Below are positions 52,905 through 61,012 of a stretch of DNA of 64,000 bases, one piece after another. Numbering within the stretch: the first letter of the stretch is position 1; every line of letters starts with the position of its first letter. Made by a program: the position numbers and the translations under genes. The notes beneath the pieces were generated by a model. That model was not told the DNA's origin, ran no database searches, and saw only the letters and a list, made by a program, of their open reading frames with translations. Origin of the DNA: Firmicutes bacterium ADurb.Bin146 (GTDB lineage Bacteria > Bacillota > Clostridia > DUPQ01); contig MWDI01000022.1 of the NCBI GenBank assembly GCA_002070475.1, forward strand, positions 62,001-126,000. The letters run 5' to 3'.

Positions 52905-54297
52905 AAGAATCAATCATAATAGCTGTTTCTTCTGGTATATAATCAAAAAAACCTGAGTTTTCTTTTATCTCTATAATTGCTTCTTCACGGGACACAGAGC
53001 CCATATTGATTGCAATGGATAACTCTATAGCAGAAAAGGGTATAATATCTGTATCCATATTCTTAAAAGATTGAAACTGCGAGTATTCCTTGCATTTTTC
53101 TATCTTGCAACTTGTATGAAGACCTTTGTTTTCAATGTTCACATCTTCCCAGCCAGCATTTTCTATAAGCAGTGTTTTAATATCCTTCCATATATATTTA
53201 TTCTTTGTTATATCATTAAAATCCATATGTATGAGAGCAGGTATATTATTATCTTCAGAGGATTTAGTAACAGTCTGTTGGAATTTATGCATTAAACTGT
53301 CTGCTTCTTTTAGTGATTCATAAATATTTCTAATTAATGGGTTTCTGACTGTTTTCGCTTTAATCAATGAAGGTTTGCCAAAAGCAAGTGTTTCAAGCAG
53401 TAGAAGCATCTCTATCTGTCCTTTTTTTAAAGGTCTTCTTCCCATAATAATTCTTAGCATATTAAATGCAACTCTAAAGCTAGCTTGAAAAAATGGATAA
53501 TAAAAAATTTTTGGTGCAAGCTTGTTGAATATGAGATTTAAGGGTTGGGCAGGTTCATTACCCAAAACTAGGTATTTAATCTTATATTTTCTAAGAAGAT
53601 CTATAAAAAGAGGGTAAGCTGCAAAGGGGCAAATGCAGGTGTTATTCATAAGATCATATGACTTTTTGTATATTGCTTTTTGATCTTTAATGTCAAGCTT
53701 CTTAGTGATGAAATGAACATTTGCAAAGATGCTCTTTGCATTATTCATGCTGTTAATGGCATTTAAAGACATAAAAGGAGTTTGCCATGTTAATGCCAAT
53801 ACTTTTAAATTCAGTACTTTTGCTAGATAATACAAAAGAAATGTTGAATCCTTGCCTCCTGTATAAAAAAGAGCGATATCATAATCGGATTTTTTGTCTT
53901 GTTCTATTTTATTGACAACAGGGATGACATCTTTTATTTTTTTAAATTTTTGCATATTAGCACATACAGGGCATATGCCTTCTTTATCGAATTCAATTCC
54001 AGGTACTATATAATCATTTAAACAACATTTCTTGCAGAATATAGCATTATCTATTTTACTAGGGGTTGATTTTTTTAATTTTTTGTCTACTATTACCTTT
54101 TTATTTATTAGGGTCTTTATTTGGTTATTTATCCTAATTTGGGATATATCATTTATCTTGTTAAATTCTTTTATTATCTTAGCAGTTTTGGAGGATACTT
54201 TTATTGTATTCTTAAATGTGTTTGGTTTATTGCGTAAACCATAGTATTTTAATGTATTGTCTTTTAAAATCCATCTGTTTTCAAGGACAGGAATCAT
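52897..54297 (-). CDS. PP-loop ATPase related to N-acetyl sugar amidotransferases, with N-terminal PqqD-like segment
   Basis: A 466-residue protein. Residues 84-170 match the start of the N-acetyl sugar amidotransferase (PseA/WbpG) group: a zinc-type CxxC pair (Cys88, Cys91 and Cys109, Cys112) in FCKKCCLNDYIVPGIEFD followed by GICPVC, and the PP-loop YTGGKDSTFLLYYL (146-159). Cys221 and Cys223 (NNTCICPFAA) add a further motif. Residues 1-75 look like a small winged-helix or PqqD/RRE-type fold (KTAKIIKEFNKINDISQI ... LINKKVIVDK), which is inference. The start is ATG 54297, because GGAGGA lies 5 bases before it; ATG 54309 lacks a ribosome site. No glutaminase gene is nearby. Function open. Confidence 0.72.
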   Translation of the reverse strand: MIPVLENRWILKDNTLKYYGLRNKPNTFKNTIKVSSKTAKIIKEFNKINDISQIRINNQIKTLINKKVIVDKKLKKSTPSKIDNAIFCKKCCLNDYIVPGIEFDKEGICPVCANMQKFKKIKDVIPVVNKIEQDKKSDYDIALFYTGGKDSTFLLYYLAKVLNLKVLALTWQTPFMSLNAINSMNNAKSIFANVHFITKKLDIKDQKAIYKKSYDLMNNTCICPFAAYPLFIDLLRKYKIKYLVLGNEPAQPLNLIFNKLAPKIFYYPFFQASFRVAFNMLRIIMGRRPLKKGQIEMLLLLETLAFGKPSLIKAKTVRNPLIRNIYESLKEADSLMHKFQQTVTKSSEDNNIPALIHMDFNDITKNKYIWKDIKTLLIENAGWEDVNIENKGLHTSCKIEKCKEYSQFQSFKNMDTDIIPFSAIELSIAINMGSVSREEAIIEIKENSGFFDYIPEETAIMIDSFK

Positions 54298-54443
54298 ATC
54301 TTCCTCCATTAATATTACAACTACTTTGATATTACAGATAAAATCCTAACTAGTCAAAATATTTATTATTAAATATGTTGATTTTTATGATATTATACGC
54401 CACAATTAAACAATACAATAACTAGGAAATGAAGGTAATTATT

Positions 54444-55415
54444 ATGATGACATCAAAACAGGTTGTAAAAGCGACTCTGAAGTTCCAATATCCGGATAGG
54501 TTAGCAGTGGATTTTCCTGCTAACTACGGATCAGATTTTGTATATGTAGATATGAAAAAAAATCCTGACTATAGACCTTCAAAAGGAAGAGATGAATGGA
54601 ATGCGTTATGGGAGAATATCGGTATATCCAGGTTAGGGGAAGTAAAGGATTATCCACTTAAAAAATGGGAAGATTTTAATTTTTTGCACATACCTGATGT
54701 TAAAGAGGATTTTAGGTGGATTGGAGTAAAAGAGAAAATTGATCAAAACAGAGATAAGTTTATTCTAGCTTTTGGGATGTCCATTTATGAACGGGTGCAT
54801 TTTTTAAGAGGTTTGGAAAATACATGGATTGATATATATGAAAATACCAGTAATTTATGCGATTTAATTGATTTACTGACAGAAATGAATATTTATATGA
54901 TAAAAAGATACGCCAAGTATGGAGCGGATTCATTTATTTTTGCTGACGACTGGGGTCTTCAGAAATCTTTAATGATTTCTCCCGATAAATGGAGAGAAAT
55001 TTGGAAACCAAGATACAAGAAGATATACCAATCTGCACATGATAATAACATGATGACCATTCTACACAGCTGTGGTGATATCAGTTCTATTCTTGATGAT
55101 CTAATTGATGCCGGTCTCGATTGCATACAAATGGATCAGCAACAAAATATGGGTCTTGAGTATCTAGGGAAAAAATACAAGGATAGGATAACTTTCTTTT
55201 GTCCGGTCGACATACAGAACACTTTTGTTGAAGGTTCCCTTGATGATATAAGGAAATACTGTCACACGATGTTTAATGCTCTTGGTAGTAAAAAGGGTGG
55301 GTTTATGGCAAAATGGTATAATGATCCAGAAGGTGTCGGTCATAGGATGGAAGCTATTGATGCTATGTGTCTGGAATTTTTACAGATGAGCAAAGAAGTT
55401 TTTATTCATAATTAA
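54444..55415 (+). CDS. UroD/MtaA-type cobamide-dependent methyltransferase-like protein
   Basis: A 323-residue TIM-barrel protein of the uroporphyrinogen decarboxylase/methyltransferase superfamily. The N-terminus MTSKQVVKATLKFQYPDRLAV and the central ADDWGLQKSLMISPDKW, followed by HSCGDISSILDDLIDAGLD, are typical of MtaA/CmuA-like family members rather than HemE. The H-x-C pair in ILHSCGD is a metal (Zn) ligand motif in methyltransferases of this fold. ATGs at 54429, 54444 and 54447 are possible; AAGG at 54432-54435 favours 54444. No corrinoid protein or heme genes are adjacent. It ends before a strong shared terminator. Confidence 0.8.
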   Translation: MMTSKQVVKATLKFQYPDRLAVDFPANYGSDFVYVDMKKNPDYRPSKGRDEWNALWENIGISRLGEVKDYPLKKWEDFNFLHIPDVKEDFRWIGVKEKIDQNRDKFILAFGMSIYERVHFLRGLENTWIDIYENTSNLCDLIDLLTEMNIYMIKRYAKYGADSFIFADDWGLQKSLMISPDKWREIWKPRYKKIYQSAHDNNMMTILHSCGDISSILDDLIDAGLDCIQMDQQQNMGLEYLGKKYKDRITFFCPVDIQNTFVEGSLDDIRKYCHTMFNALGSKKGGFMAKWYNDPEGVGHRMEAIDAMCLEFLQMSKEVFIHN

Positions 55416-55426
55416 TTAAGTTTAAG

Positions 55427-55452
55427 AAAAAACGCACTGTTGTGCGTTTTTT
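55427..55452. terminator. Bidirectional intrinsic terminator shared by UroD-like gene and tRNA-Leu
   Basis: AAAAAACGCAC (55427-55437), loop TGTT, then GTGCGTTTTTT (55442-55452) form a perfect 11-bp hairpin. T runs occur on the 3' side of both strands, so it ends the UroD-like gene on + and the tRNA gene on -. Confidence 0.88.
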
Positions 55453-55537
55453 GGTACCGGCGGTGGGACTTGAACCCACACATAGTTGCCTATACTGGAT
55501 TTTGAGTCCAGCGCGTCTGCCATTTCACCACGCCGGC
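55452..55537 (-). tRNA. tRNA-Leu, anticodon CAA
   Basis: On the minus strand an 86-base cloverleaf is readable: acceptor GCCGGCG pairs with CGCCGGT (one G-U), the anticodon stem CTGGA/TCCAG encloses loop CTCAAAA with anticodon CAA, and a long variable arm (TATAGGCAACTATG-like) marks a class II tRNA. The T arm contains GTGGGTTCAAGTCCCAC, and CCA is encoded at the 3' end, overlapping one base of the terminator. It reads Leu UUG codons. It starts 107 bases from pncB's ATG on the other strand. Confidence 0.97.
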
Positions 55538-55594
55538 ATATATCGTTGTAATATTAACAAAATAATCAGATTTACGCAACAGATTTATTAAAAA

Positions 55595-55603
55595 TGTTAT
55601 AAT
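55595..55603 (+). promoter_or_regulatory. Extended -10 promoter element for nicotinate phosphoribosyltransferase gene
   Basis: TGTTATAAT is a TGnTATAAT extended -10, 42 bases before ATG 55645. No good -35 is at the right spacing, which an extended -10 can tolerate. Confidence 0.5.
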
Positions 55604-55644
55604 ACCATTATGCTATAAAGTATAGTAGCAGAAAGAGGTGCATC

Positions 55645-57078
55645 ATGAGTATGGATATAGTAAATAATTATACGTTGCTTTGTGATTTTTATGAGCTTAC
55701 AATGGCAAATGGATATTATAAAACAGGGTACAAAGACAGGATCTGTTATTTTGATATGTTTTTTCGTAATAATCCTGATAATGGCGGCTTTGCTATTGCA
55801 TGCGGCCTTGATCAGGTCATAGAGTATATAAATAATCTTCACTTTTCTGATGAAGATATAACTTACTTGCGTTCCAAAAACTGTTTTGACGAAGGTTTTC
55901 TGGAGTATTTAAAGAATTTCAAGTTTACAGGAGATATATATGCAGTTCCTGAAGGAACAGTTGTTTTTCCTAATGAACCTATGATTACAGTTAGAGCAAA
56001 AGCGATAGAAGCGCAGATAATTGAGACATTCATATTGCTGACAGTTAATCATCAGTCATTAATAGCTACAAAAGCAAATCGTATTGTCCGCTCATCAAAA
56101 GGCCGTCCTGTGATGGAATTCGGAGCAAGAAGGGCACAGGGTTCTGCTGCATCTGTTCTTGGAGCAAGAGCTGCATATATTGGAGGGTGTGCAGGTACCT
56201 CATGCACGCTTGCTGAAAAAATGTATACAGTTCCTGCAGGCGGAACTATGGCGCACTCATGGATACAGATGTTTGATACGGAATATGAAGCATTTTATGC
56301 ATATGCTTCAACTTATCCGGATAATTGCACCTTACTTGTGGATACTTACAATGTTTTAAAAAGCGGAGTACCTAATGCTATAAAAGTATTCAAAGAGCTT
56401 AATATAAATAAATGCGCTATAAGATTGGATTCAGGCGATATCACATATTTGTCTAAAAAGGCAAGAGCAATGCTTGACGAAGCTGGAATGACAAGCTGTA
56501 AAATTGTAGCATCAAATTCATTAGATGAATATATAATTAGGGATATTATTGTGCAAGGCGCATCACTTGATTCATTTGGAGTAGGAGAGCGGCTTATTAC
56601 ATCTGAAAGTGATCCTGTATTTGGTGGAGTATACAAGCTTGTTGCTGTTGAAGATAAAATGGGAAATATAATTCCGAAGATAAAGATAAGCGAGAATCCA
56701 ACAAAAATAACGACTCCGCATTTTAAAAAAGTATACAGGATTTATTGTGCAGATATGAAAAAAGCTGAAGCTGATATTATTTGTGTTTATGATGAAGTTA
56801 TTGATGTAACAAAGCCTCTTACAATATTTGATCCTGATTATACATGGAAAAAGAAAACTTATGAAAACTTTACATTAAAGGAGTTATTAGTACCTATCTT
56901 CAAAGATGGTAAGTGTGTTTATGAACGTCCATCAGTAAAAGCAATAAGGAAATATTGCGAAAAACAAGTAGCGGAACAATGGGATGAAGTAAAGCGTTTT
57001 GAAAATCCTCATAACTACTATGTGGATTTATCTGAAAAATTATGGAATATAAAACATCAAATGCTTAATAAGGATTGA
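55645..57078 (+). CDS. pncB: Nicotinate phosphoribosyltransferase
   Basis: Forms nicotinate mononucleotide from nicotinate, PRPP and ATP in NAD salvage. The N-terminal YTLLCDFYELTMANGYYKTG, the FGARRAQGS region, and the phosphate-binding IRLDSGDITYLSKKAR and SNSLDEYIIRDI segments are typical of type II enzymes. HSWIQMFDTE with GGTMAHS contains the conserved catalytic-type His. 477 residues. AGAGGTG precedes ATG 55645. Its stop codon lies within the promoter of the next operon. Confidence 0.94.
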   Translation: MSMDIVNNYTLLCDFYELTMANGYYKTGYKDRICYFDMFFRNNPDNGGFAIACGLDQVIEYINNLHFSDEDITYLRSKNCFDEGFLEYLKNFKFTGDIYAVPEGTVVFPNEPMITVRAKAIEAQIIETFILLTVNHQSLIATKANRIVRSSKGRPVMEFGARRAQGSAASVLGARAAYIGGCAGTSCTLAEKMYTVPAGGTMAHSWIQMFDTEYEAFYAYASTYPDNCTLLVDTYNVLKSGVPNAIKVFKELNINKCAIRLDSGDITYLSKKARAMLDEAGMTSCKIVASNSLDEYIIRDIIVQGASLDSFGVGERLITSESDPVFGGVYKLVAVEDKMGNIIPKIKISENPTKITTPHFKKVYRIYCADMKKAEADIICVYDEVIDVTKPLTIFDPDYTWKKKTYENFTLKELLVPIFKDGKCVYERPSVKAIRKYCEKQVAEQWDEVKRFENPHNYYVDLSEKLWNIKHQMLNKD

Positions 57079-57102
57079 CAGAGGCTTTTATTGCTATATA
57101 AT
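57075..57102 (+). promoter_or_regulatory. Consensus promoter of symporter-iorAB operon, overlapping pncB stop
   Basis: TTGACA (57075-57080) contains the pncB TGA stop and is 16 bases from TATAAT (57097-57102). The start site would be near 57109, with GGGAGGACGGTAGC as ribosome site before ATG 57132. Confidence 0.8.
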
Positions 57103-57131
57103 TTGCCTTAGTAGGATGGGAGGACGGTAGC

Positions 57132-58607
57132 ATGGTTAAAATCATTATTATTGCCATATTTATTGCTTTGCAAGTGGCTGTAGGAATCTACAGCATAAAA
57201 AAAATCAACAACGTTGATGATTTTTTGTTGGGTGGAAGAAAAGTGGGTGCATGGCTTTCTGCATTGGCTTATGGCACATCATATTTCAGCGCAGTTATAT
57301 TTATTGGATATGCTGGAGGTATAGGATGGGAGATGGGTTTTTCCTCCATATGGATTGGTGTCGGAAATGCGCTTATTGGCAGTTATCTTGCATGGATAGT
57401 TCTTGCAAAACGTACACGTGTTGTTACAAGACAACTTGATGCAAAAACATTACCTGAATTTTTTCAGAAACGATATAATTCTGAAACATTGAAAATTATG
57501 GCTTCAGTTCTGACATTTATATTCTTAGTTCCATATACTGCTTCAGTCTATAAAGGTCTTGGATATTTGTTTGCAAAACTTTTTCCATCAACATTTACGA
57601 TTGATCAGGCTTTTACAATTTCTGTATTGATTATGGCAGTTTTTACATTATTTTATCTTGTGCTTGGAGGATATATCGCTACAGCTCTTAATAATTTAAT
57701 ACAAGGCGTTATTATGATAATCGGTACAGTAATGATTGTAGCATATGTTGTCAATTCACCAGTGGTAAATGGCTTTTCTTTAGGATTGGAATCACTCAAT
57801 GAAGTTAAAGATGGCCTTGGTACTCTTATAGGACCAAATCCATGGAAACTGTTATCCTTGGTTATTTTGACAAGCTTCGGTGTGTGGGGACTTCCACAAA
57901 TGGTACATAAATTTTATGCGATTAAAGATGAGACTGCAATAAAAAAAGGAACCATAATTGCAACTGTTTTTGCAGCAGTAATAGGTATAGGAGCATATAT
58001 GACAGGATCATTCGGACACTTGTTTTTTACTGAAATACCAAATGGTTCAGTTGACACTATTGTGCCTGAAATGCTTTTTTCTTTGCTTCCAGATGTTCTT
58101 ATAGGAATTTTCATAGTCCTTATAATGGCAGCATCTATGTCAACATTGGCTTCATTAGTCCTCGTATCAAGCTCATCAGTCACAGTAGATATTATTAAAG
58201 GATATATAAAAAAAGATATGAATGAAAAAAAGCAGCTTCTTCTTTTAAGAATTTTCTGTATTGTCTTTGTATCAATTTCAGTTATCATAGCGCTTACCAA
58301 TAATAATTCGATTGTCACACTGATGAATTTGTCATGGGGAACTCTTGCAGGTTGTTTCCTAGGGCCATATATAATAGGCATATATAGTAAAAGAGCATGC
58401 AAGTTTTCTGCTTTTGCAGGCATGATCTCAGGCTTTACAATTATGATTACTCTTGTTATCATTAATGGGATGACCTATTCCACAACAGCAGGATGTATTG
58501 CAATGGGAACATCTGTAGCTGTTACTTTTATTTTTTCTAGGTTATCAAAAAAGAAAAATAATGTAATTCAGGAGAGTACAAATGAAGCAGCTGTTACTTG
58601 CAAATGA
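57132..58607 (+). CDS. Sodium:solute symporter (SSS family)
   Basis: A 491-residue transporter with about 13 hydrophobic segments. SSS family motifs include VGIYSIKKINNVDDFLLGGRK near helix 1, LSALAYGTSYFSAVIFIGYAG in helix 2, and the central FYLVLGGYIATALNNLIQG segment (GGYIA-TALNNLIQG). SSS proteins take up amino acids, sugars, vitamins or carboxylates using Na+; the substrate cannot be told. Its 3' end overlaps iorA by 26 bases, suggesting that the cargo may feed the indolepyruvate reaction, which is inference from position. Confidence 0.9.
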   Translation: MVKIIIIAIFIALQVAVGIYSIKKINNVDDFLLGGRKVGAWLSALAYGTSYFSAVIFIGYAGGIGWEMGFSSIWIGVGNALIGSYLAWIVLAKRTRVVTRQLDAKTLPEFFQKRYNSETLKIMASVLTFIFLVPYTASVYKGLGYLFAKLFPSTFTIDQAFTISVLIMAVFTLFYLVLGGYIATALNNLIQGVIMIIGTVMIVAYVVNSPVVNGFSLGLESLNEVKDGLGTLIGPNPWKLLSLVILTSFGVWGLPQMVHKFYAIKDETAIKKGTIIATVFAAVIGIGAYMTGSFGHLFFTEIPNGSVDTIVPEMLFSLLPDVLIGIFIVLIMAASMSTLASLVLVSSSSVTVDIIKGYIKKDMNEKKQLLLLRIFCIVFVSISVIIALTNNNSIVTLMNLSWGTLAGCFLGPYIIGIYSKRACKFSAFAGMISGFTIMITLVIINGMTYSTTAGCIAMGTSVAVTFIFSRLSKKKNNVIQESTNEAAVTCK

Positions 58608-60324
58608 AGCGGTAGCAAGAGGATTATATGAAGCAGGTGTTACAGTGGTATCATCATACCCTGGTACGCCAAGTACAGAAATTACCGAAACAGCATCAAA
58701 ATATAAAGAAATATATACGGAATGGGCTCCAAACGAGAAAGTAGCATTAGAAGTAGCTGCTACTGCTGCAATAGCAGGTGCAAGATCTTTTTGCGCTATG
58801 AAACATGTTGGCCTTAATGTTGCTGCTGATCCATTATTTACAATGTCATATATTGGAGTAAATGCAGGTTTTGTTATAGCAGTTGCTGATGATCCTGGGA
58901 TGCATTCATCTCAGAATGAACAGGATTCCAGATATTATGCACAAGCGGCTAAAATTATCATGTTGGAACCATCAGATTCACAAGAAGCCAAAGATTTTAC
59001 TAAAAGGGCATACGAGATTTCTGAGCAGTTTGATACTCCTGTCTTAATACGGCTTTCTACCCGAGTAAGCCATTCTCAAAGCCTGACATCCTTAGAAGAC
59101 AGAGCAGATGTACAATTGAAAAATTATGTTAAAAATCCTCAGAAAAATGTTATGATGCCTGCAATGGCAAGAGTAAAACATGAAATTGTTGAAAACAGAA
59201 TAAAAATGCAAAAAGAGTTTGCGCTTAGCACAGATTTGAATCAGATATGTATTAAGAATGAAAAAATCGGATTTATATCTTCTGGAATTGCATTTCAGTA
59301 TGCGCTTGAAGCCATGCCTGATGCTTCATATTTAAAACTTGGTATTGTGTATCCGATTTCTGAAGACTTATTAAGAAAATTTGCTTCATCAGTAGAAAAG
59401 ATATATGTGATAGAGGAGTTGGAACCTGTAATAGAAACTGCTTGTAAAGCTTGCGGTATACAAGTAATTGGAAAAGAGGTATTACCTATTACAGGAGAGT
59501 ATTCAGTAGAACTCATCAGAAACAGGATTTTTGGGACTAAGCCATTTAGTTACATGGATGGGTATGATATGAGCAAAGTCCCCAAAAGACCTCCTGTGAT
59601 GTGTCCTGGCTGTCCTCATAGAGGATTATTTCATGCTTTAAACAAGCTTAAACTTACTGTGACCGGAGATATAGGCTGTTATACTTTGGCGGCTTTAGAA
59701 CCGCTTTCATCAATGGACACATCAATATGCATGGGAAGCGGTATATCATCACTTCATGGCTTTAACAAAGCAAGAGGTGACGAATATATGAAAAAATGTG
59801 TTGGGGTTATTGGGGATTCCACTTTTATCCATTCAGGAATTACAGGACTTATAGATATTGTCTACAATAAAGGAGTAGGGACAGTAATCGTACTGGATAA
59901 TTCCATAACCGGAATGACTGGGCATCAGAATAATCCTTTAAATGGGTTAGACATTTCCGGTAATCCGGCAAAACAAATTGATCTTGTGCTTTTAGCTAAA
60001 AGTATTGGAATAGAAAGAGTTAGAATAATTGATCCTTTTGATGTTGATGAATCAGTCAGAGTAATAAAAGAGGAAGTAAATACTATGGAACCTTCACTGA
60101 TTATTGCAAGAAGGCCATGCGCTCTTCTGAAAACAGTCAAATACAGAGGTTTAGTAGTTGTTGATAGGGAAAAATGCATAAAATGCAAAGCATGTATGAG
60201 CATAGGATGTCCAGCAATTTCATTTAAGAACAAACAGATTGAAATTGATGCATCTTTATGCAATGGATGCGGATTATGTGTCAATGTATGCAAATTTGGC
60301 GCTTTAAATAAGAAGGAGGAGTAA
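58582..60324 (+). CDS. iorA: Indolepyruvate:ferredoxin oxidoreductase, alpha subunit
   Basis: Oxidatively decarboxylates aryl pyruvates (from Trp, Phe, Tyr) to aryl acetyl-CoA with ferredoxin as acceptor, using thiamine diphosphate. The N-terminal GVTVVSSYPGTPSTEIT domain, the RPPVMCPGCPHRGLF region, GDIGCYTLAALEPLSSMDTSICMGSG with the diphosphate-binding GDSTFIHSGITGL, and two C-terminal [4Fe-4S] motifs (CIKCKACMSIGCP; CNGCGLCVNVC) are complete. 580 residues. CAGGAG at 58570-58575 lies 6 bases before ATG 58582. It overlaps iorB by one base. Confidence 0.95.
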   Translation: MKQLLLANEAVARGLYEAGVTVVSSYPGTPSTEITETASKYKEIYTEWAPNEKVALEVAATAAIAGARSFCAMKHVGLNVAADPLFTMSYIGVNAGFVIAVADDPGMHSSQNEQDSRYYAQAAKIIMLEPSDSQEAKDFTKRAYEISEQFDTPVLIRLSTRVSHSQSLTSLEDRADVQLKNYVKNPQKNVMMPAMARVKHEIVENRIKMQKEFALSTDLNQICIKNEKIGFISSGIAFQYALEAMPDASYLKLGIVYPISEDLLRKFASSVEKIYVIEELEPVIETACKACGIQVIGKEVLPITGEYSVELIRNRIFGTKPFSYMDGYDMSKVPKRPPVMCPGCPHRGLFHALNKLKLTVTGDIGCYTLAALEPLSSMDTSICMGSGISSLHGFNKARGDEYMKKCVGVIGDSTFIHSGITGLIDIVYNKGVGTVIVLDNSITGMTGHQNNPLNGLDISGNPAKQIDLVLLAKSIGIERVRIIDPFDVDESVRVIKEEVNTMEPSLIIARRPCALLKTVKYRGLVVVDREKCIKCKACMSIGCPAISFKNKQIEIDASLCNGCGLCVNVCKFGALNKKEE

Positions 60325-60899
60325 TGGTCAAGTCAATAGTAATAGCCGGAGTGGGCGGACAGGGGACATTACTGGCATCCAGATTAATAGGAGAAGCTGT
60401 AACATCTGAAGGTTATGATGTTAAAGTATCTGAAGTACATGGAATGGCTCAAAGGGGCGGGTCTGTAATAACATATGTAAGATATGGTGAAAAAGTTTTA
60501 TCACCAATAATTCCTCTTGGTGAGGCAGATGTGCTAGTAGCGTTTGAACAGCTCGAAGCATTAAGATGGTCGAATTATCTTAAAAAAGGCGGGCTTTTAA
60601 TCTCCAATACACAAAAGATTGATCCGATGCCTGTTATAACATCTAAAGTGGAGTATCCAAATGATATTGTTAGAGTGCTATCGGAAAAAATTGAGAATAG
60701 CTATTTTCTTGATGCATTAGAAATTGCTAAAAAAGCAGGATCAGTAAAAACAGTTAACTCTGTATTGATAGGCCGGATGGCAAGAGATTCGGAAATAAAA
60801 AAAACAACATGGCTTCAAGCATTAGAAAAAACTGCACCTCCAAAATTCATTGACATAAATATAAAAGCATTTGAAGCAGGATACAATTACGGTATTTAA
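60324..60899 (+). CDS. iorB: Indolepyruvate:ferredoxin oxidoreductase, beta subunit
   Basis: The gamma-domain partner of IorA: a 191-residue 2-oxoacid:ferredoxin oxidoreductase protein with VIAGVGGQGTLLASRLIGEA near the N-terminus, HGMAQRGGSVITYVRYG, and EADVLVAFEQLEALRW. These are the standard family blocks. ATG overlaps the iorA stop (TAATG). Confidence 0.95.
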   Translation: MVKSIVIAGVGGQGTLLASRLIGEAVTSEGYDVKVSEVHGMAQRGGSVITYVRYGEKVLSPIIPLGEADVLVAFEQLEALRWSNYLKKGGLLISNTQKIDPMPVITSKVEYPNDIVRVLSEKIENSYFLDALEIAKKAGSVKTVNSVLIGRMARDSEIKKTTWLQALEKTAPPKFIDINIKAFEAGYNYGI

Positions 60900-60920
60900 A
60901 TATAAAAATAATAAATTTAT

Positions 60921-60945
60921 AGGATGTGAATATCACATCCTGTTT
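60921..60945 (+). terminator. Likely intrinsic terminator after iorB
   Basis: AGGATGTGA / TCACATCCT with an ATA loop form a perfect 9-bp hairpin, followed only by GTTT. Stem is strong, T tract short, so termination may be partial. It overlaps the -35 of the helD promoter. Confidence 0.6.
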
Positions 60946-60972
60946 GCTATAAAAATGCAGATGATATATAAT
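60944..60972 (+). promoter_or_regulatory. Probable promoter of helD
   Basis: TTGCTA (60944-60949) is 17 bases from TATAAT (60967-60972), giving a leader of about 35 bases to ATG 61013 with AAGGGG as ribosome site. Confidence 0.55.
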
Positions 60973-61012
60973 AACTTTTAATGCATATTATAACTTTTAG
61001 CAAGGGGTATTT

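Noticed and set aside
52897..54297. Considered as TilS or another tRNA-lysidine/thiolation enzyme
   Set aside because: The CxxC pair preceding the PP-loop and the flanking sequence fit N-acetyl sugar amidotransferases better; TilS lacks that zinc motif.
57914..58462. 182-codon minus-strand frame opposite the SSS symporter
   Set aside because: Shadow of a hydrophobic gene; no ribosome site or domain.
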